31,305 nt of DNA, taken from the NCBI GenBank assembly GCA_036244855.1, contig BQKZ01004836.1, forward strand, positions 8,628 through 39,932. Reading direction: 5' to 3'. Below the pieces are notes generated by a model, which was not told where the DNA came from, made no database searches, and worked only from the letters and a program-made list of their open reading frames with translations. The first letter of the stretch is position 1. The number at the start of each line of letters is the position of its first letter. Made by a program: the position numbers and the translations under genes. This stretch comes from Temnopleurus reevesii. Lineage: Eukaryota; Echinodermata; Echinoidea; Temnopleuroida; Temnopleuridae. Below, piece by piece: positions 12,052 through 21,962 of the stretch.

Positions 12052-12363
12052 GGCCCGTATTCCGATAGCGAGGTTTAAGTTAACCCTGGTCTAAATATAT
12101 GGTTTAAGTATGGGAAGCCAAAAGAGGCTTGAATCTATAACAGTCGATGTTTAATTTACCAGTACATTTGTCACTCATAGTATTTAAAACTGTCTCGGAA
12201 TAAAAACTTCAATAGTTTTCTACATTATTAGAGCATGGGAAAAGAGAGCAGTTAACATAATAATTATTCATTGTAAATAAAATTTTGGCACTTTTGGCTA
12301 CCCATACTTAAACCACAGATTTAGACCAGGGTTAACTTAAACCTCGCTATCGGAATACGGGCC
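12052..12363. mobile_element. 312-bp foldback MITE, PIF/Harbinger-like
   Basis: Terminal inverted repeats of at least 70 bp begin GGCCCGTATTCCGATAGCGA on the left (12052 onward), and the right end (to 12363) is the reverse complement with about three mismatches. The flanks are TTT on both sides (12049-12051 and 12364-12366), consistent with a 3-bp target duplication. The interior (about 12126-12289) is AT-rich and encodes nothing. A 3-bp duplication and a GG-start terminus are features of the PIF/Harbinger superfamily, so a non-autonomous member is the best guess, but no transposase is present to prove it. Confidence 0.85.
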
Positions 12364-13234
12364 TTTATGTTTACTTCTGCATGAACTGTACATGTATTTG
12401 TATAATTTTGGAGAAATGTGATTAATTTCCCAGAATACTTGCAATATTTTTTCAAAACAGGTGTCACAAACTTGTCATTCGATGAAAACTGAATATTTAC
12501 AAACTACGCAGATTCAGTGTTGATTTTATTTATAGCATATACGGAGCTATAAGTTTGTTTACTTAGCAATCTGCACACCCCACAAACATGGTGCTCTTGT
12601 ACAAAATTTGTAATTACATTCACTGTATAGCAGGAAGTGAAATGTAGTTGAATCTGCATGCATTTCAATTGTGTGTTTGTGTAATTGTTATAGCAATATC
12701 AGTACTGGACGACTTGAGGAATAACCGGTTTCATTTCTTGCGCTCAATGATTCATATTCCTATGGGTATTAAGTACAAGAACTGAATTTGTGAAACACCG
12801 CCCATGACGGTTTTTCACCAATTTGTTTTAGAGACACGAAGGAGTTCAAGAAAGACTGGTGTACATTGATGACAACACTGCACAAAAACTGATACCAGTC
12901 GTTCTTTTCAAGTCATTTGTAACTTGTTGCAACACAACTATGGTCACATTGTTTGGTTTTTATTGGAGCAATCCTTTGAAGTTACACAAGCTTTTGAGAT
13001 CATTGAGATATTTTTGTAACTTATTTGTTTGGTTCCAATCTTCTATGTGCAATGTGGCTCTTGCATGCGCAATTGGAAAATGTACTTAAGGAATTCTAAT
13101 CAGACTGCAGCACTGCTCAAAAATCTTTGTATTAAAATTGGCTAAACACAAATGCAAAATTTTGTTGATAGTTATATTGTAATTTTATTCTCAACCAAGT
13201 TATGGTAATGTGATATGCTCTGCTTTCCACTTCA
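12364..13234. other. AT-rich stretch without identified genes
   Basis: T- and G-biased plus strand, no convincing coding sequence and no clear repeat. The 76-residue open frame at 12859-13089 has no domain or splice context. It may be distal 3' UTR of the upstream gene or intergenic DNA. Confidence 0.4.
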
Positions 13235-13500
13235 TGAAAAAAATACAATAAAATACAATATGGATTCTTATATCACACTCAAACACAACTACTTGGTTCC
13301 AGAGCGCTTTACAAATGACATCGAAAGAAGAATACAGAAATGAAAGAAACTTATTTGTCAAGCAGAAGAGTTTTTATGGCTCTCTTAAAAGTATCCAATG
13401 ATGGGAGAAGGCGGACAGATTGAGGGATCTCATTCCAAAGAGAAGGTGCAAACGATTGAAATGTACTATACCAGCAACTATTGTAGTAAGATTGTTCTTA
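13235..13500 (-). mobile_element. Probable SINE/LINE-derived repeat with AGCGCTTTACAAA motif
   Basis: On the minus strand the sequence passes through a GGGATGAG-like purine segment and TTGTAAAGCGCT, and ends in a short A/T-rich tail (repeated TATTG/TATTT, reverse of 13240-13260). This layout, with an AGCGCTTTAC motif before a simple tail, resembles short retroelement 3' ends seen in many invertebrate genomes (general recollection, not a database match). A related motif with an (AAT)n tail occurs at 24132. Confidence 0.4.
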
Positions 13501-13525
13501 GGAGTACATGCCTGTTTGTTTAATG

Positions 13526-13700
13526 CAGTCAAACCCTGTTATAAAGCGCACTGAAATAACCAGCTCTTGTTATAACAAGGTAATTTTCCTGGTCCCGTCT
13601 CTTTGTATTTTATTGTATTTTGACCCTGATATAACAAAGTTTCAATATAAAGAGGTAATTCCTCTGGTCCCAATGACTTCGTTATAATGAGGTTAGACAG
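13526..13700. mobile_element. MITE, CAGTCAAACC family copy 1 (pogo/Tigger-like ends)
   Basis: The left end CAGTCAAACCCTGTTATAA and right end TTATAATGAGGTTAGACAG are imperfect inverted repeats. The interior includes 'CTGGTCCC' boxes and the TTATAACAAGGT motif shared with the copy at 14804. Length is about 175 bp. TA follows the right end; the left flank TG is diverged. CAG...CTG termini with a TA target fit the Tc1/mariner superfamily, pogo/Tigger group, as a non-autonomous derivative. Confidence 0.8.
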
Positions 13701-13987
13701 TAGTGAGTTGTACTTTATTAGTATACATCAGTAATGCGTCTGTGAATCATTTCTCACTTTTTTTTAGAATAATGAATAATGTGAAAATAATCTGTAAATA
13801 TTTTGATATTTTAATTTTGAATCATTGCTAATTGTACTATTTTCTCTTGCATTATGTATAGGAATTTTTGGAGTTAGATCTGCTTGATGAATAATTTTTA
13901 GTTATGAAGTTTTCAGGAAAAGGGAGAAATCGTTGCATTGAAAAATTTGTAATCTTGTGGATGCGTCATGGAAAAAAGGGTTACTTT

Positions 13988-14168
13988 GCCTAAGTTGAAT
14001 CTCTTGAAAACACACAGATTTGTTCAATTCAATTCAATTCAAATTTATTCCATATTTAAATAGATAAAAACATACATAGAAACATTTACAACAAAAACAT
14101 TAAAAATGTTCTACGAAGGACAACTTTAACTTTGGCGATTAATCAACTCAAAGAGATTCAACTTAGGC
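13988..14168 (-). mobile_element. Retroelement 3' tail (TTGAA)n inside an 18-bp inverted repeat
   Basis: Read on the minus strand, 14130 down to 14023 ends with AATAAA (reverse of 14044-14049) followed by about four TTGAA units (14023-14042). This is a typical LINE/SINE 3' terminus with a microsatellite tail. The segment is bracketed by a perfect 18-bp inverted repeat: GCCTAAGTTGAATCTCTT at 13988-14005 and its reverse complement at 14151-14168. The inverted repeat may belong to an older foldback element into which the retroelement tail inserted. Confidence 0.5.
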
Positions 14169-14803
14169 GGAGTTGTCTGTACTATTAAAATTTTAACCTG
14201 GATTAGCTTTTAAAAGTGTGAACATGCAGAGGTTAATTGGAGGTGTGTTGAAAAAAAGTTTTTTTTTCTTCAGAAAATGTACTACTTATCCTTCTTACAG
14301 GATTGCAAATCATTGAATAAGTATGACATAACTTTGAAATTGAAAAAAAATTCTTGAGTGTGAAATATTTACAAAATTGAAAAGATAATTATTTTTTGCA
14401 TTGTTGTATCAGCATTTTTAGAGATGCATTTAGTGATGTTCTGATGTATACAGCGAATCAAAATTTTCTTTGTTTTATTCAATACTGTGTAATGAATGCA
14501 AAACGGAATTTGAAATAGAATTGAATGATATGACATGTTCTTTGTTTGGAATAGATGCTTGCAAAAATACTTTTATTCAAACCAAATCTTGATGACAATT
14601 TAGCTCTAAAAGTCAAATGTATTACTAAGTAAATAACTTCATGAGCTTACATGTATCTGGTTTCTGTTCACTTCTTTTTTATGGACTTAAAATTGCTGGA
14701 TCACCGCAATGAAATTGCAAACTGAATTTATTTCCAAATTTATGTTACAATCTTCGTTTTTGCTGAATACAGAATTACCAGTAGTTGGTTGTTTTTATGT
14801 TGC
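14169..14803. other. AT-rich stretch, nothing identified
   Basis: T-rich plus strand with homopolymer A and T runs and no gene or clear repeat. Short open frames, such as the one at 14709-14897, run into the following MITE and have no protein-like features. Confidence 0.4.
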
Positions 14804-14979
14804 ACAGCCAAACCTCGTTATAAAGAGCACTGATATAACGAGCTCTCGTTATAACAAGGTCATTTTTCTGGTCCCATCTTTTTGTATTTTATTGTAATTT
14901 TGCCCTGATATAACAAGTTGTCAATATAAAGAGGTAATTTCTCTGGTCCCAATGACCTCGTTATAATGAGGTTAGACTG
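14804..14979. mobile_element. MITE, CAGTCAAACC family copy 2
   Basis: The left end CAGCCAAACCTCGTTATAA and right end TTATAATGAGGTTAGACTG are inverted repeats. The whole 176 bp is similar to the copy at 13526-13700, including the GGTCCCATC and TATAAAGAGGTAATT blocks. TA follows the right end; the left flank reads CA, so one target base has mutated or differs. It is slightly better preserved than copy 1. Confidence 0.83.
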
Positions 14980-15205
14980 TACCTAGCATCTGTATATGAG
15001 GAAACATCTCATTAGCTGTTTTACATATCCACAAGCAGGAATATTTAATGGACAAAGAGAAATACTGACATTCGTTTTTGCAGAGTTTCCACTCTAATCA
15101 AATCTCCACAAGTCGTTCTAGAAATGGCAACTTTAGAAAGCTTTAAGAAAAAGCTTTGGGTAGCAAGCCATAGTATGAAATCCAAAATTATTACAAAGCA
15201 TTGTA

Positions 15206-15343
15206 CAGTCAAACCTTATTATAAACTAAGACCACGCTGACGAGCTCTTGTTATAACAATGATTTTTAGGACACCCAACTGTTTTCAATGTAGAGAGAAA
15301 AATGTTCTGGTCCCCAAGACCTCATTATAACAAGGTTCAACTG
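15206..15343. mobile_element. MITE, CAGTCAAACC family copy 3
   Basis: A 138-bp element with left end CAGTCAAACCTTATTATAA and right end TTATAACAAGGTTCAACTG, flanked by TA on both sides (15204-15205 and 15344-15345). The middle differs from copies 1 and 2 and is shorter, but the GAGCTCTTGTTATAACAA and CTGGTCCCCAAGACCTC blocks are shared. The intact TA duplication makes this the clearest Tc1/mariner-type insertion of the group. Confidence 0.85.
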
Positions 15344-15345
15344 TA

Positions 15346-16070
15346 TGATGAAAGGGTTCCTGTTCAATTGACTCTAACCAAGAAATTTGTCTATTTATCA
15401 CTTGACTATGTTATATCATTGTTCTTTTATCAGATGTATCTTTGCAAGTTCTAGATGAAAGTGAAGCACTCTTATTGATTGAAACAAATATTGGACCCCT
15501 TTACCTTTTTCTGAAAAGAAATCTAGTAATTGAAAAATTATTGGACCCTGATCTTTATTTTTTTCTGAAAAAATTTTGAATTTGATTGAATCTATGGTTA
15601 GTATTTATTTGTAGAATTTCCCTTGCAATACATTTTGATCTGTTATACACAATTTAATCACCATCATACCTTTTTTGAAGAGTTTCCCATTCTAGATAGT
15701 TCTTGTTATCAATATGAAACAACATGTAAAAATGTGAATAAATGACTTAACAACACAATGTCAACTCACCATTTGAAAATTTGTATACATTTTATGATAT
15801 TTATCTGTCTGTGAGGGATACAGACAACTCCGAAGTCAAACTTGTCTACGTCAAATAATTGTCCTAGTTGACAAGATTTTGGGGAAAAATCATCTGTAGG
15901 CCTTGATTGAGTTACCAGTGCTTGGAATGAGAGAAGGATGGTGATGAAGGAAAAATGATTGATGAGAAGGGTTTAACTGATGAAAGATGCATAAATGACA
16001 GAAATATAGAGGAAAGGGAAAACCTGTATGGTGAGATAGAGAGAAAGGATATGGAGTTTAGTGAAAAGGA
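15346..16070. other. AT-rich stretch grading into purine-rich DNA
   Basis: 15346-15910 holds T- and A-rich DNA with no recognisable gene. From about 15920 the plus strand becomes strongly purine-rich (GA-rich), which produces charged open frames on the plus strand and Ser/Pro/Phe-rich ones on the minus strand that I regard as compositional artefacts. Confidence 0.45.
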
Positions 16071-16117
16071 GGGGGGGGGCGGGGGTGATGGTGAAGTGGG
16101 GGTTCGATGGGAGGGGG
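16071..16117 (+). other. G-run cluster, candidate G-quadruplex
   Basis: Four G-runs of at least five bases lie within 47 bp: nine G at 16071-16079, five at 16081-16085, five at 16098-16102 and five at 16113-16117. Loops of 1, 12 and 10 bases separate them. The pattern can form a plus-strand intramolecular G-quadruplex with moderately long loops. If the upstream gene's 3' UTR reaches this far, the structure would also be in its RNA. Confidence 0.55.
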
Positions 16118-16539
16118 CAAAGTTGAATGAATGCAGAGATGCCTGCCGTTTTAGAATATTGCATGATGCAGACCTTCCAACCATTTTTAATTTGATAGAC
16201 GGATGAATATGATTAATCATTCTAGAACCAGTTACCATGACATTTTATGAATTTTCAGTGGAGTACTGCAAAATCCTTTTAACTATTTTTTCTCCTTTTT
16301 AAGCTATGTTATCCCATTTTTCAGTCGAAAATGTTAGGAAGTCTGATGATAATGTAAATTTATATGTGAATCGCCAAACATTTGAGCCAAATATTTTCTC
16401 AGAAAATGCAAAACCATACCTTTGGTTCATACTTTCTCTTCAAGAAAATATTTCAGACTGGTGTTTGATGATTCACATTTTAATTTCCATCAAGTATATT
16501 TTAGAAAAGTTGGCATCTCTGCGGATGTGAAAAGAGATA

Positions 16540-16646
16540 CAGTGAAATCGTATTATAGCAAGGTCCTTGGGACCATGAAAATGGGCTTGTTTTATCAGGA
16601 AACTTGGCATATTAGGGATAGAGAAACGATAGAATACAAAGAACTG
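16540..16646. mobile_element. Decayed MITE, CAGTCAAACC family copy 4
   Basis: The left end CAGTGAAATCGTATTATAG and the following CAAGGTCCTTGGGACCA match the reverse complement of the right part of copy 3 (15206-15343) with several changes. The element is preceded by TA. The right end, near GAACTG at 16641-16646, is uncertain. An older, partly degraded relative. Confidence 0.5.
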
Positions 16647-17330
16647 TGAACATAATTATTACCTTTTTATATCAGGAATCGTGATATATGCGATTAAAGC
16701 CCAAGTACAGTTTTGGTAAAAGCAAATATTTTTGTCTCCAGATTTTGTCTTCGAATTTATATGAAATGAAATATAGTATCCTGAATATATTGCACAAAAA
16801 ATTGTGTGAAAATGAATGAGTTTTGGTAAAGTTATAACCTAAAATGTGCAAAATATCTCATCGTCTTGTACTCCAACACTTAATCAATATTTTCTTTCGC
16901 GATATAGGACACCTTCCCGTGCACAGAATCGGGTGAAAATTTCAAAATTTAAATTTCGTGTATACTTTTTTATCATTCTTTTGTCAAATCCCATGAATAA
17001 CTTTCCTTGTGCCCAATAACAAACAAAATATTGTTATGACCAAGAGAGGGCACTAAATATGATTTAACGGTCAAATCCAAATTTTCAATCAGTTCGTGAA
17101 AAATATGCTTTGGTCTAAAAATGTGTGTAAGATACATATGTCATGACAAACATCCCGCAAAATTTACATTTCTTAATCGTTACCAAAACTGTTCCATTGT
17201 ATATGAGAAAAATAAAGCAAGTGAATAAGTAACGGAAGAGAAGAGGGGTCCTCTGTGGTTGGGTGCTATGCAGTCCCTGTGTGTTAAGTGTAAATGCTGA
17301 GGTGGATGATATATCAAAACACACAGTCCT
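16647..17330. other. AT-rich stretch without identified features
   Basis: No gene or clear repeat. The frame at 17115-17333 on the minus strand lacks protein-like features. This is the last segment before the large polypyrimidine tract. Confidence 0.4.
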
Positions 17331-17339
17331 CAACTGGAC

Positions 17340-18043
17340 TACTCCCCACCCCTTCTTCCCCTTCTCCCTCTTCCTTCGTTCCTCTCAGGGACTCCATCTC
17401 TTTCTCTCTTTCATCTCTCTCTCTCTCTCTGGTTTCAAACTCCATCTCCCCTCCTCTCTTTTTCTGCCATTCCTCTCTTGCACTCCATCTCTCTCTCTCT
17501 CTCTCCTCTTCTGTTCCCTACTACATGTCGCCTCTTTCCTCCCGTGGACTCCATCTTTCTCTCCTCTCTCACGCACTCTCTTCCGTTCCCCAATCCATCT
17601 CCCCCTCCTCCCTCTTCCTCTATTGGACCCCATCTATTTCTCTCTCTCACTCTCTCTCTGTGACAACATCTCTTTCACTCTTTCCTCTCTATCTCTTTCT
17701 AACTCCATCTCCCCCCTCACTCCTCTTCCTTCGTTCCTCTCTCGGACTCCATCTCTTTCTCTCTCTCTCTCTTCCGTTCCCCACTCTATACCCCCCTCCC
17801 TGTTCCTTTCTTGGCGGACCCCATCTTTCTCTCTTTCCTCTCTCTCACTCTCACTTCCTCTCCCCCTCCTCCATTTTCCCCTGTTCCTCTCTCTCTCTTG
17901 GACTCCTTTTTTTTGCCCTCTCTCTCTCTCTCTCTCTCGTGTTCCCCACTCCATCAACCTGTCCTCCCTCTTCCCCTGGTTCTCTCTCAGACCCAATCTC
18001 TTTGTCCCCCCTCTCCCTCTTCTTTCTCTCTCTCTCCCTCTTC

Positions 18044-18079
<36 letters not shown>

Positions 18080-18088
18080 CTCCCTATT
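17340..18088. repeat. ~0.75-kb polypyrimidine (CT-rich) tract with minisatellite structure
   Basis: Almost every base on the plus strand is C or T. Runs of (CT)n are punctuated by recurring words such as GGACTCCATCTCTTTCTCTC and TTCCTCTC..CCGTTCCCCACTCCATC at irregular 50-90-bp spacing. It ends with a pure (CT)n run near 18046-18080. Long Ser/Leu/Pro-rich open frames on the plus strand and Arg/Glu-rich frames on the minus strand result from this composition. Polypurine-polypyrimidine DNA of this length can adopt triplex (H-DNA) structure. Confidence 0.93.
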
Positions 18089-18386
18089 CAATAAATAGCC
18101 AAACCACACTCAAACAAACACCCAACAAATAGACCTACTTTTCAAGCACATTTAATGTAACATTGAATGCATATTTATATGCTTAATATGGCAGGGTATA
18201 GCGCGGGTTACAATATGGATAGATCATTTTTTTTCATACAAGAATCATTTAAATTCTATTCTGCTTATAGCACTACACATAGGCAGTAGGGTTGAACTAC
18301 TGTCTCTAAACTAATTTGTACATACATATATTAGAGTCACTAGAAATTGTGTGTGCAACAGTCTACACAAAAAGGCATTTAATATA

Positions 18387-18524
18387 CAGTCAAACCTGTC
18401 TATAGAGATAACGTAAGGGAAAATAATGGTTTCTCAACAGAGGTCATCATTATACACAGGCTACAATGAACACACTGTTGTACAAGGATATAACATGGGC
18501 GACAACTATAGGCAGGTTTGACTG
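18387..18524. mobile_element. MITE with CAGTCAAACCTGTCTATAG termini
   Basis: A 138-bp element whose ends CAGTCAAACCTGTCTATAG and CTATAGGCAGGTTTGACTG are inverted repeats (one offset), flanked by TA at 18385-18386 and 18525-18526. The terminus starts like that of the copies between 13.5 and 16.6 kb, but the interior (ATTATACACAGG, GGATATAACATGGG) is different, so it is a sister family. The outer end sequence GACAGGTTTGACTG also occurs twice more at about 19058 and 19240. Confidence 0.85.
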
Positions 18525-18913
18525 TATTTAAGCCTACTTTGACAGAATTAAAGGAATCAATTTAATTGACTTCATACATTGCGGTTATTTTTGAAAAGAT
18601 AAAATCTGTACCATTCTAACCCCAACAAAAAATATGCAACAGAGAACTTTTGCCTTATTATATGGATTTATACTGCTGTAGGAGAATATACATCATGTAA
18701 AATAAAACATAGAGCAATTAGTATTGCCTGTCAGCTTATAAACTTGAATGGAAATTTATGGCCGAAAATAAAAAAAGGTGGCTTATTTTAATTCAAGTCC
18801 ATGATTTAAATGCTGACGTGAAAAAAAATTAAGCAATGCGCTTAATTTAGTAGGCACACATGAAAGTGGTTCACTGAGCCCGCATAAAGCATGCCAATAA
18901 GACAATTAATCAT

Positions 18914-19272
18914 GCGCATTTACGCTTAAATTCAAACCAACCCCAACATTGACACCTGGTAACAAAATAAACCACCTTTGTGAATCACGGCTTATTAATT
19001 TTGAACTACTTTGTTGCATAAAGTTAGGAAGGCTTAAATATAGGGGTGAATGATTAAGACAGGTTTGACTGTATTACATTAATATCAGGTACAGATCTAA
19101 AGCGCATTAACGCTTTTAAACCAGCTCACAGTTTACACCTGGTAACAAAATAAACCATCTTTGTGAATCAAGGCTTGTGAATTTTGAACTACTTTGTTGA
19201 ACAAAATTAGGAAGGCTTAAATATAAGGGTGAATGTTTTAGACAGGTTTGACTGTATTAACATCAGGTTCAG
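18914..19272. repeat. Two-unit tandem duplication, ~188-bp period
   Basis: Unit 1 starts at GCGCATTTACGCTT (18914) and unit 2 at GCGCATTAACGCTT (19102). Both contain ACACCTGGTAACAAAATAAA, TTTTGAACTACTTTGTTG, AGGAAGGCTTAAATATA and finish with GACAGGTTTGACTGTATTA. Similarity is high with scattered substitutions. Each unit ends in the same 14-bp terminus as the MITE at 18387, suggesting the units are partial elements duplicated in tandem. Confidence 0.8.
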
Positions 19273-20164
19273 GTACTTATTGACACACACATACACATAA
19301 CGGAATACTTGTTAAACTGAATACATGCTCAATAGGGGAAATACATGCTCAAAACAGCGTCTACTATACAAGAAACATTTCACACAAATAGGGATACAAG
19401 TCAATGTAGAATTATCCTCGAGTCAAAACGAGAGCCTTAGAGGCATAGTATGCGATTACGTATTTGAGAGATTATAAGTACAAGCTATTGTTCAAGAGCA
19501 ACAGCTTCTCTCCCAATGCTTTAATAAAACTATTCCACTACTGCAAAAAGAGATCTGGGAAGAAAATATGACACAGAAAATTCAGGAAAATTAGACATAA
19601 TACCCCACTTGAAGGGGGAAATTATAAAAATTTGCACACATAAAAACGACACCCTCAATCCCAAAAAGATAGAAGAGGGATTCTCAACAGAAGGACAAAC
19701 TTTTACAGAAAAATATGATTATTTTGATTTGATCACTCAATTACATTTGAGACTGTTGCACACAACTTGCACATTTTGGAAGAAATCTAAAAAAAAAATA
19801 ACTATATGAAATAACCTACAAAAATGAATGACTTATATACACACTTGCTAGGCAAACAAATAAGTTAAGAGTTCAGCCTTATGGATATTGGCTAGACAAA
19901 AAATATCAAGTACCACGGAAACGCAACACCTTTGAGTTTGACTCTAGAAAGTTATTGATATAGTAACAACTTAAAAATACATTTCTGCATACAATATGGA
20001 TTAGTAATACATGGTATAGGCTGGTTCGAGGAAAACGTCACAGATTTCTATTTTTTTTTTTGGTTAGGTAGGAAGAATGTATCATTATTTTGTGTTGTTA
20101 TTGTTTCATTTTCTACATATCATTATCTTATTTTCGAGTATACTTTAGCAAGTTAAAATTACTC
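19273..20164. other. A-rich stretch, nothing identified
   Basis: No gene seen. The plus strand becomes A- and C-biased compared with 12-17 kb. The 66-residue frame at 19609-19809 has no recognisable domain. Confidence 0.4.
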
Positions 20165-20354
20165 TATTAGTGCAGTGTATTTGAAGACAAGGTACCAGAC
20201 TTGACTAGCATTTATGCTATTTTCTGGTTCCTTTTATCCTCTAACCTTTTAAAATGTATATTCATATGTATATTCATATACTGTGTACAATATATTTGAT
20301 GTATGGATGTTTTTTTGATAAATAAAATGTCAAGTTCAAGTTCAAGTTCAAGCA
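20165..20354 (+). mobile_element. Probable LINE/SINE 3' end with (TTCAAG)n tail
   Basis: TGCTATTTTCTGGTTCCTTT and AT-rich 3' sequence lead to AATAAA (20321-20326), directly followed by about four TTCAAG hexamers (20331-20353). A polyadenylation-like hexamer right before a short-unit tail is the usual 3' end of non-LTR retroelements such as CR1/L2 types. No reverse transcriptase frame remains upstream, so the copy is 5'-truncated. Confidence 0.5.
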
Positions 20355-21849
20355 GTAAAATGAGAAGAGAATTGCGCTTTTTGCTCATGACTAGGTTATG
20401 AATAATCCCAGCCATAAAATGCATGGTATTCACACCTAACAGTATGTGTGAACAAAGGAAAAACAACACATTTTTGTAAAAGTATGTATGTAAATGAATT
20501 ACAGATATTGCCCTCACACACTGTTTTCAGCAAAGTTTGTGTTACATATAAAGCGTGAACATATCAGACTTGAAAAAATATAGTTCTAAAAAACTGTGAC
20601 ATTATCCTTAACCAAGCTCGTGGGGGTATTAGTAAAGTAAAATCAACAACATACATAATCTACATTTACAGACAATCATTTTTACATTATTCTGATAAAA
20701 TTACACTAAGTCAACTGTTACTTCAGAAGTAATCATATATAACATCTAGTGGTCCCTTTTGTCTAACAAATAATATCAGCATTTAGAATGCATGATATCG
20801 AATTCTTTGGTATTTATGTATGTTGCAAGCCATATCTCTCACTTTCTTTTTCGTCAAACAAACAATTAAGCTTATACATCGGACTACACAAAACTTTGCA
20901 ACATAATACTCAGTTGTGACATACAAACACACTAGCACATACCTTCGATACTGCAATACAACTCTCCTTTTCCAAAAGCTTTAAAAATATTCATATTTAA
21001 AAAGAACATTTGGATATCCCACGCTTCATATCGAGAAATTACAATGGACTTAAAATTCTTGAAATTCGGTTGGTCAGTTGAAATTAAAGTGAATTTAAAA
21101 CACCGCTGGCAAGAGAAGGAAGTGCAGGAAAAATCAGCTGCGGTTTTCACTGTCTCCAAAATTTTGACTTAGCGTCATAATGTAGTGCCGCCACATAAGC
21201 TTCAATTACATTTATTGGATAAAATTACAACAAACATTACATTATCCCAACACCAATATTTTGCCTGCATTTGTTACATAATTTCTTCATCAAATTACAA
21301 TAATTCATCAAGCGGCATTGAACGGTCCAAATATAATCTGTGCTTAAAGCATATTCATTCATCATGATTGTGCAATTTCATTGATTGATTAATTAAATAG
21401 ATAAATTTCATTCCAACACTGATTTATTTTCAGCAAGTTATTATGAGCTAATTTGGCAAACTCAATTTATCAACATAAATCGGTCTGAACTTAAAGTGGC
21501 ACTTTCAACTTCTACGAATACTTCTTGCTTCACACATCAAATTCAAAATATTCCATTTCAATTTCGTTTGATTTAGATTTATCAATAAGCGTGAGTTGTC
21601 GACATAATGAACAATACAAAATAATAAAACAAACTCTCTTAGTTCAAAGCAACATTTCCAATGGTATAGCACGGACAGACAATATCTAGCATGATTTCAT
21701 TTTCTAATACATCACCATAAAAACATCAAATAACTATTCTCGAACCTTAATTCCTCACCCCAAACACACAATCGATCTTCATTACATGTACTTTACACTA
21801 TTTTACAAACTTTTCATCAATTTCTTAAGGAATACATATATTGGCAGAA
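20355..21849. other. A/C-biased noncoding stretch
   Basis: No gene or strong repeat seen. Short frames (for example 20932-21159 minus and 21185-21367 plus) have no protein-like features. It may be far 3' flank of the minus-strand PRDM gene or intergenic DNA. Confidence 0.35.
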
Positions 21850-21850
21850 G

Positions 21851-21962
21851 AGCGTTTTGATCCAGCTTTTTCACAGCGGAAGTAAAATCTCAGCTTGCCA
21901 AATTCTGACATAGCATCAGCTTTCCGACAAGCTCTGTATGAAAAAGCTGAATCAAAACACGC
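21851..21962. mobile_element. ~112-bp foldback element
   Basis: GTTTTGATCCAGCTTTTTCA at 21854-21873 is the inverted repeat of TGAAAAAGCTGAATCAAAAC at 21939-21958 with one mismatch. A nested AGCTTG/CAAGCT inversion lies inside. It is noncoding; no target duplication was identified. A short non-autonomous DNA transposon is the likely origin. Confidence 0.6.

Noticed and set aside
15955..16206. 83-residue charged frame on the plus strand
   Set aside because: It results from GA-rich DNA and runs through the G-cluster; no splice context or domain.
17263..18132. Plus-strand open frames of 289 and 266 residues, and minus-strand Arg/Glu-rich frames
   Set aside because: They lie in the polypyrimidine tract and consist of Ser/Leu/Pro (or Arg/Glu/Gly) runs forced by composition; three frames are open at once.
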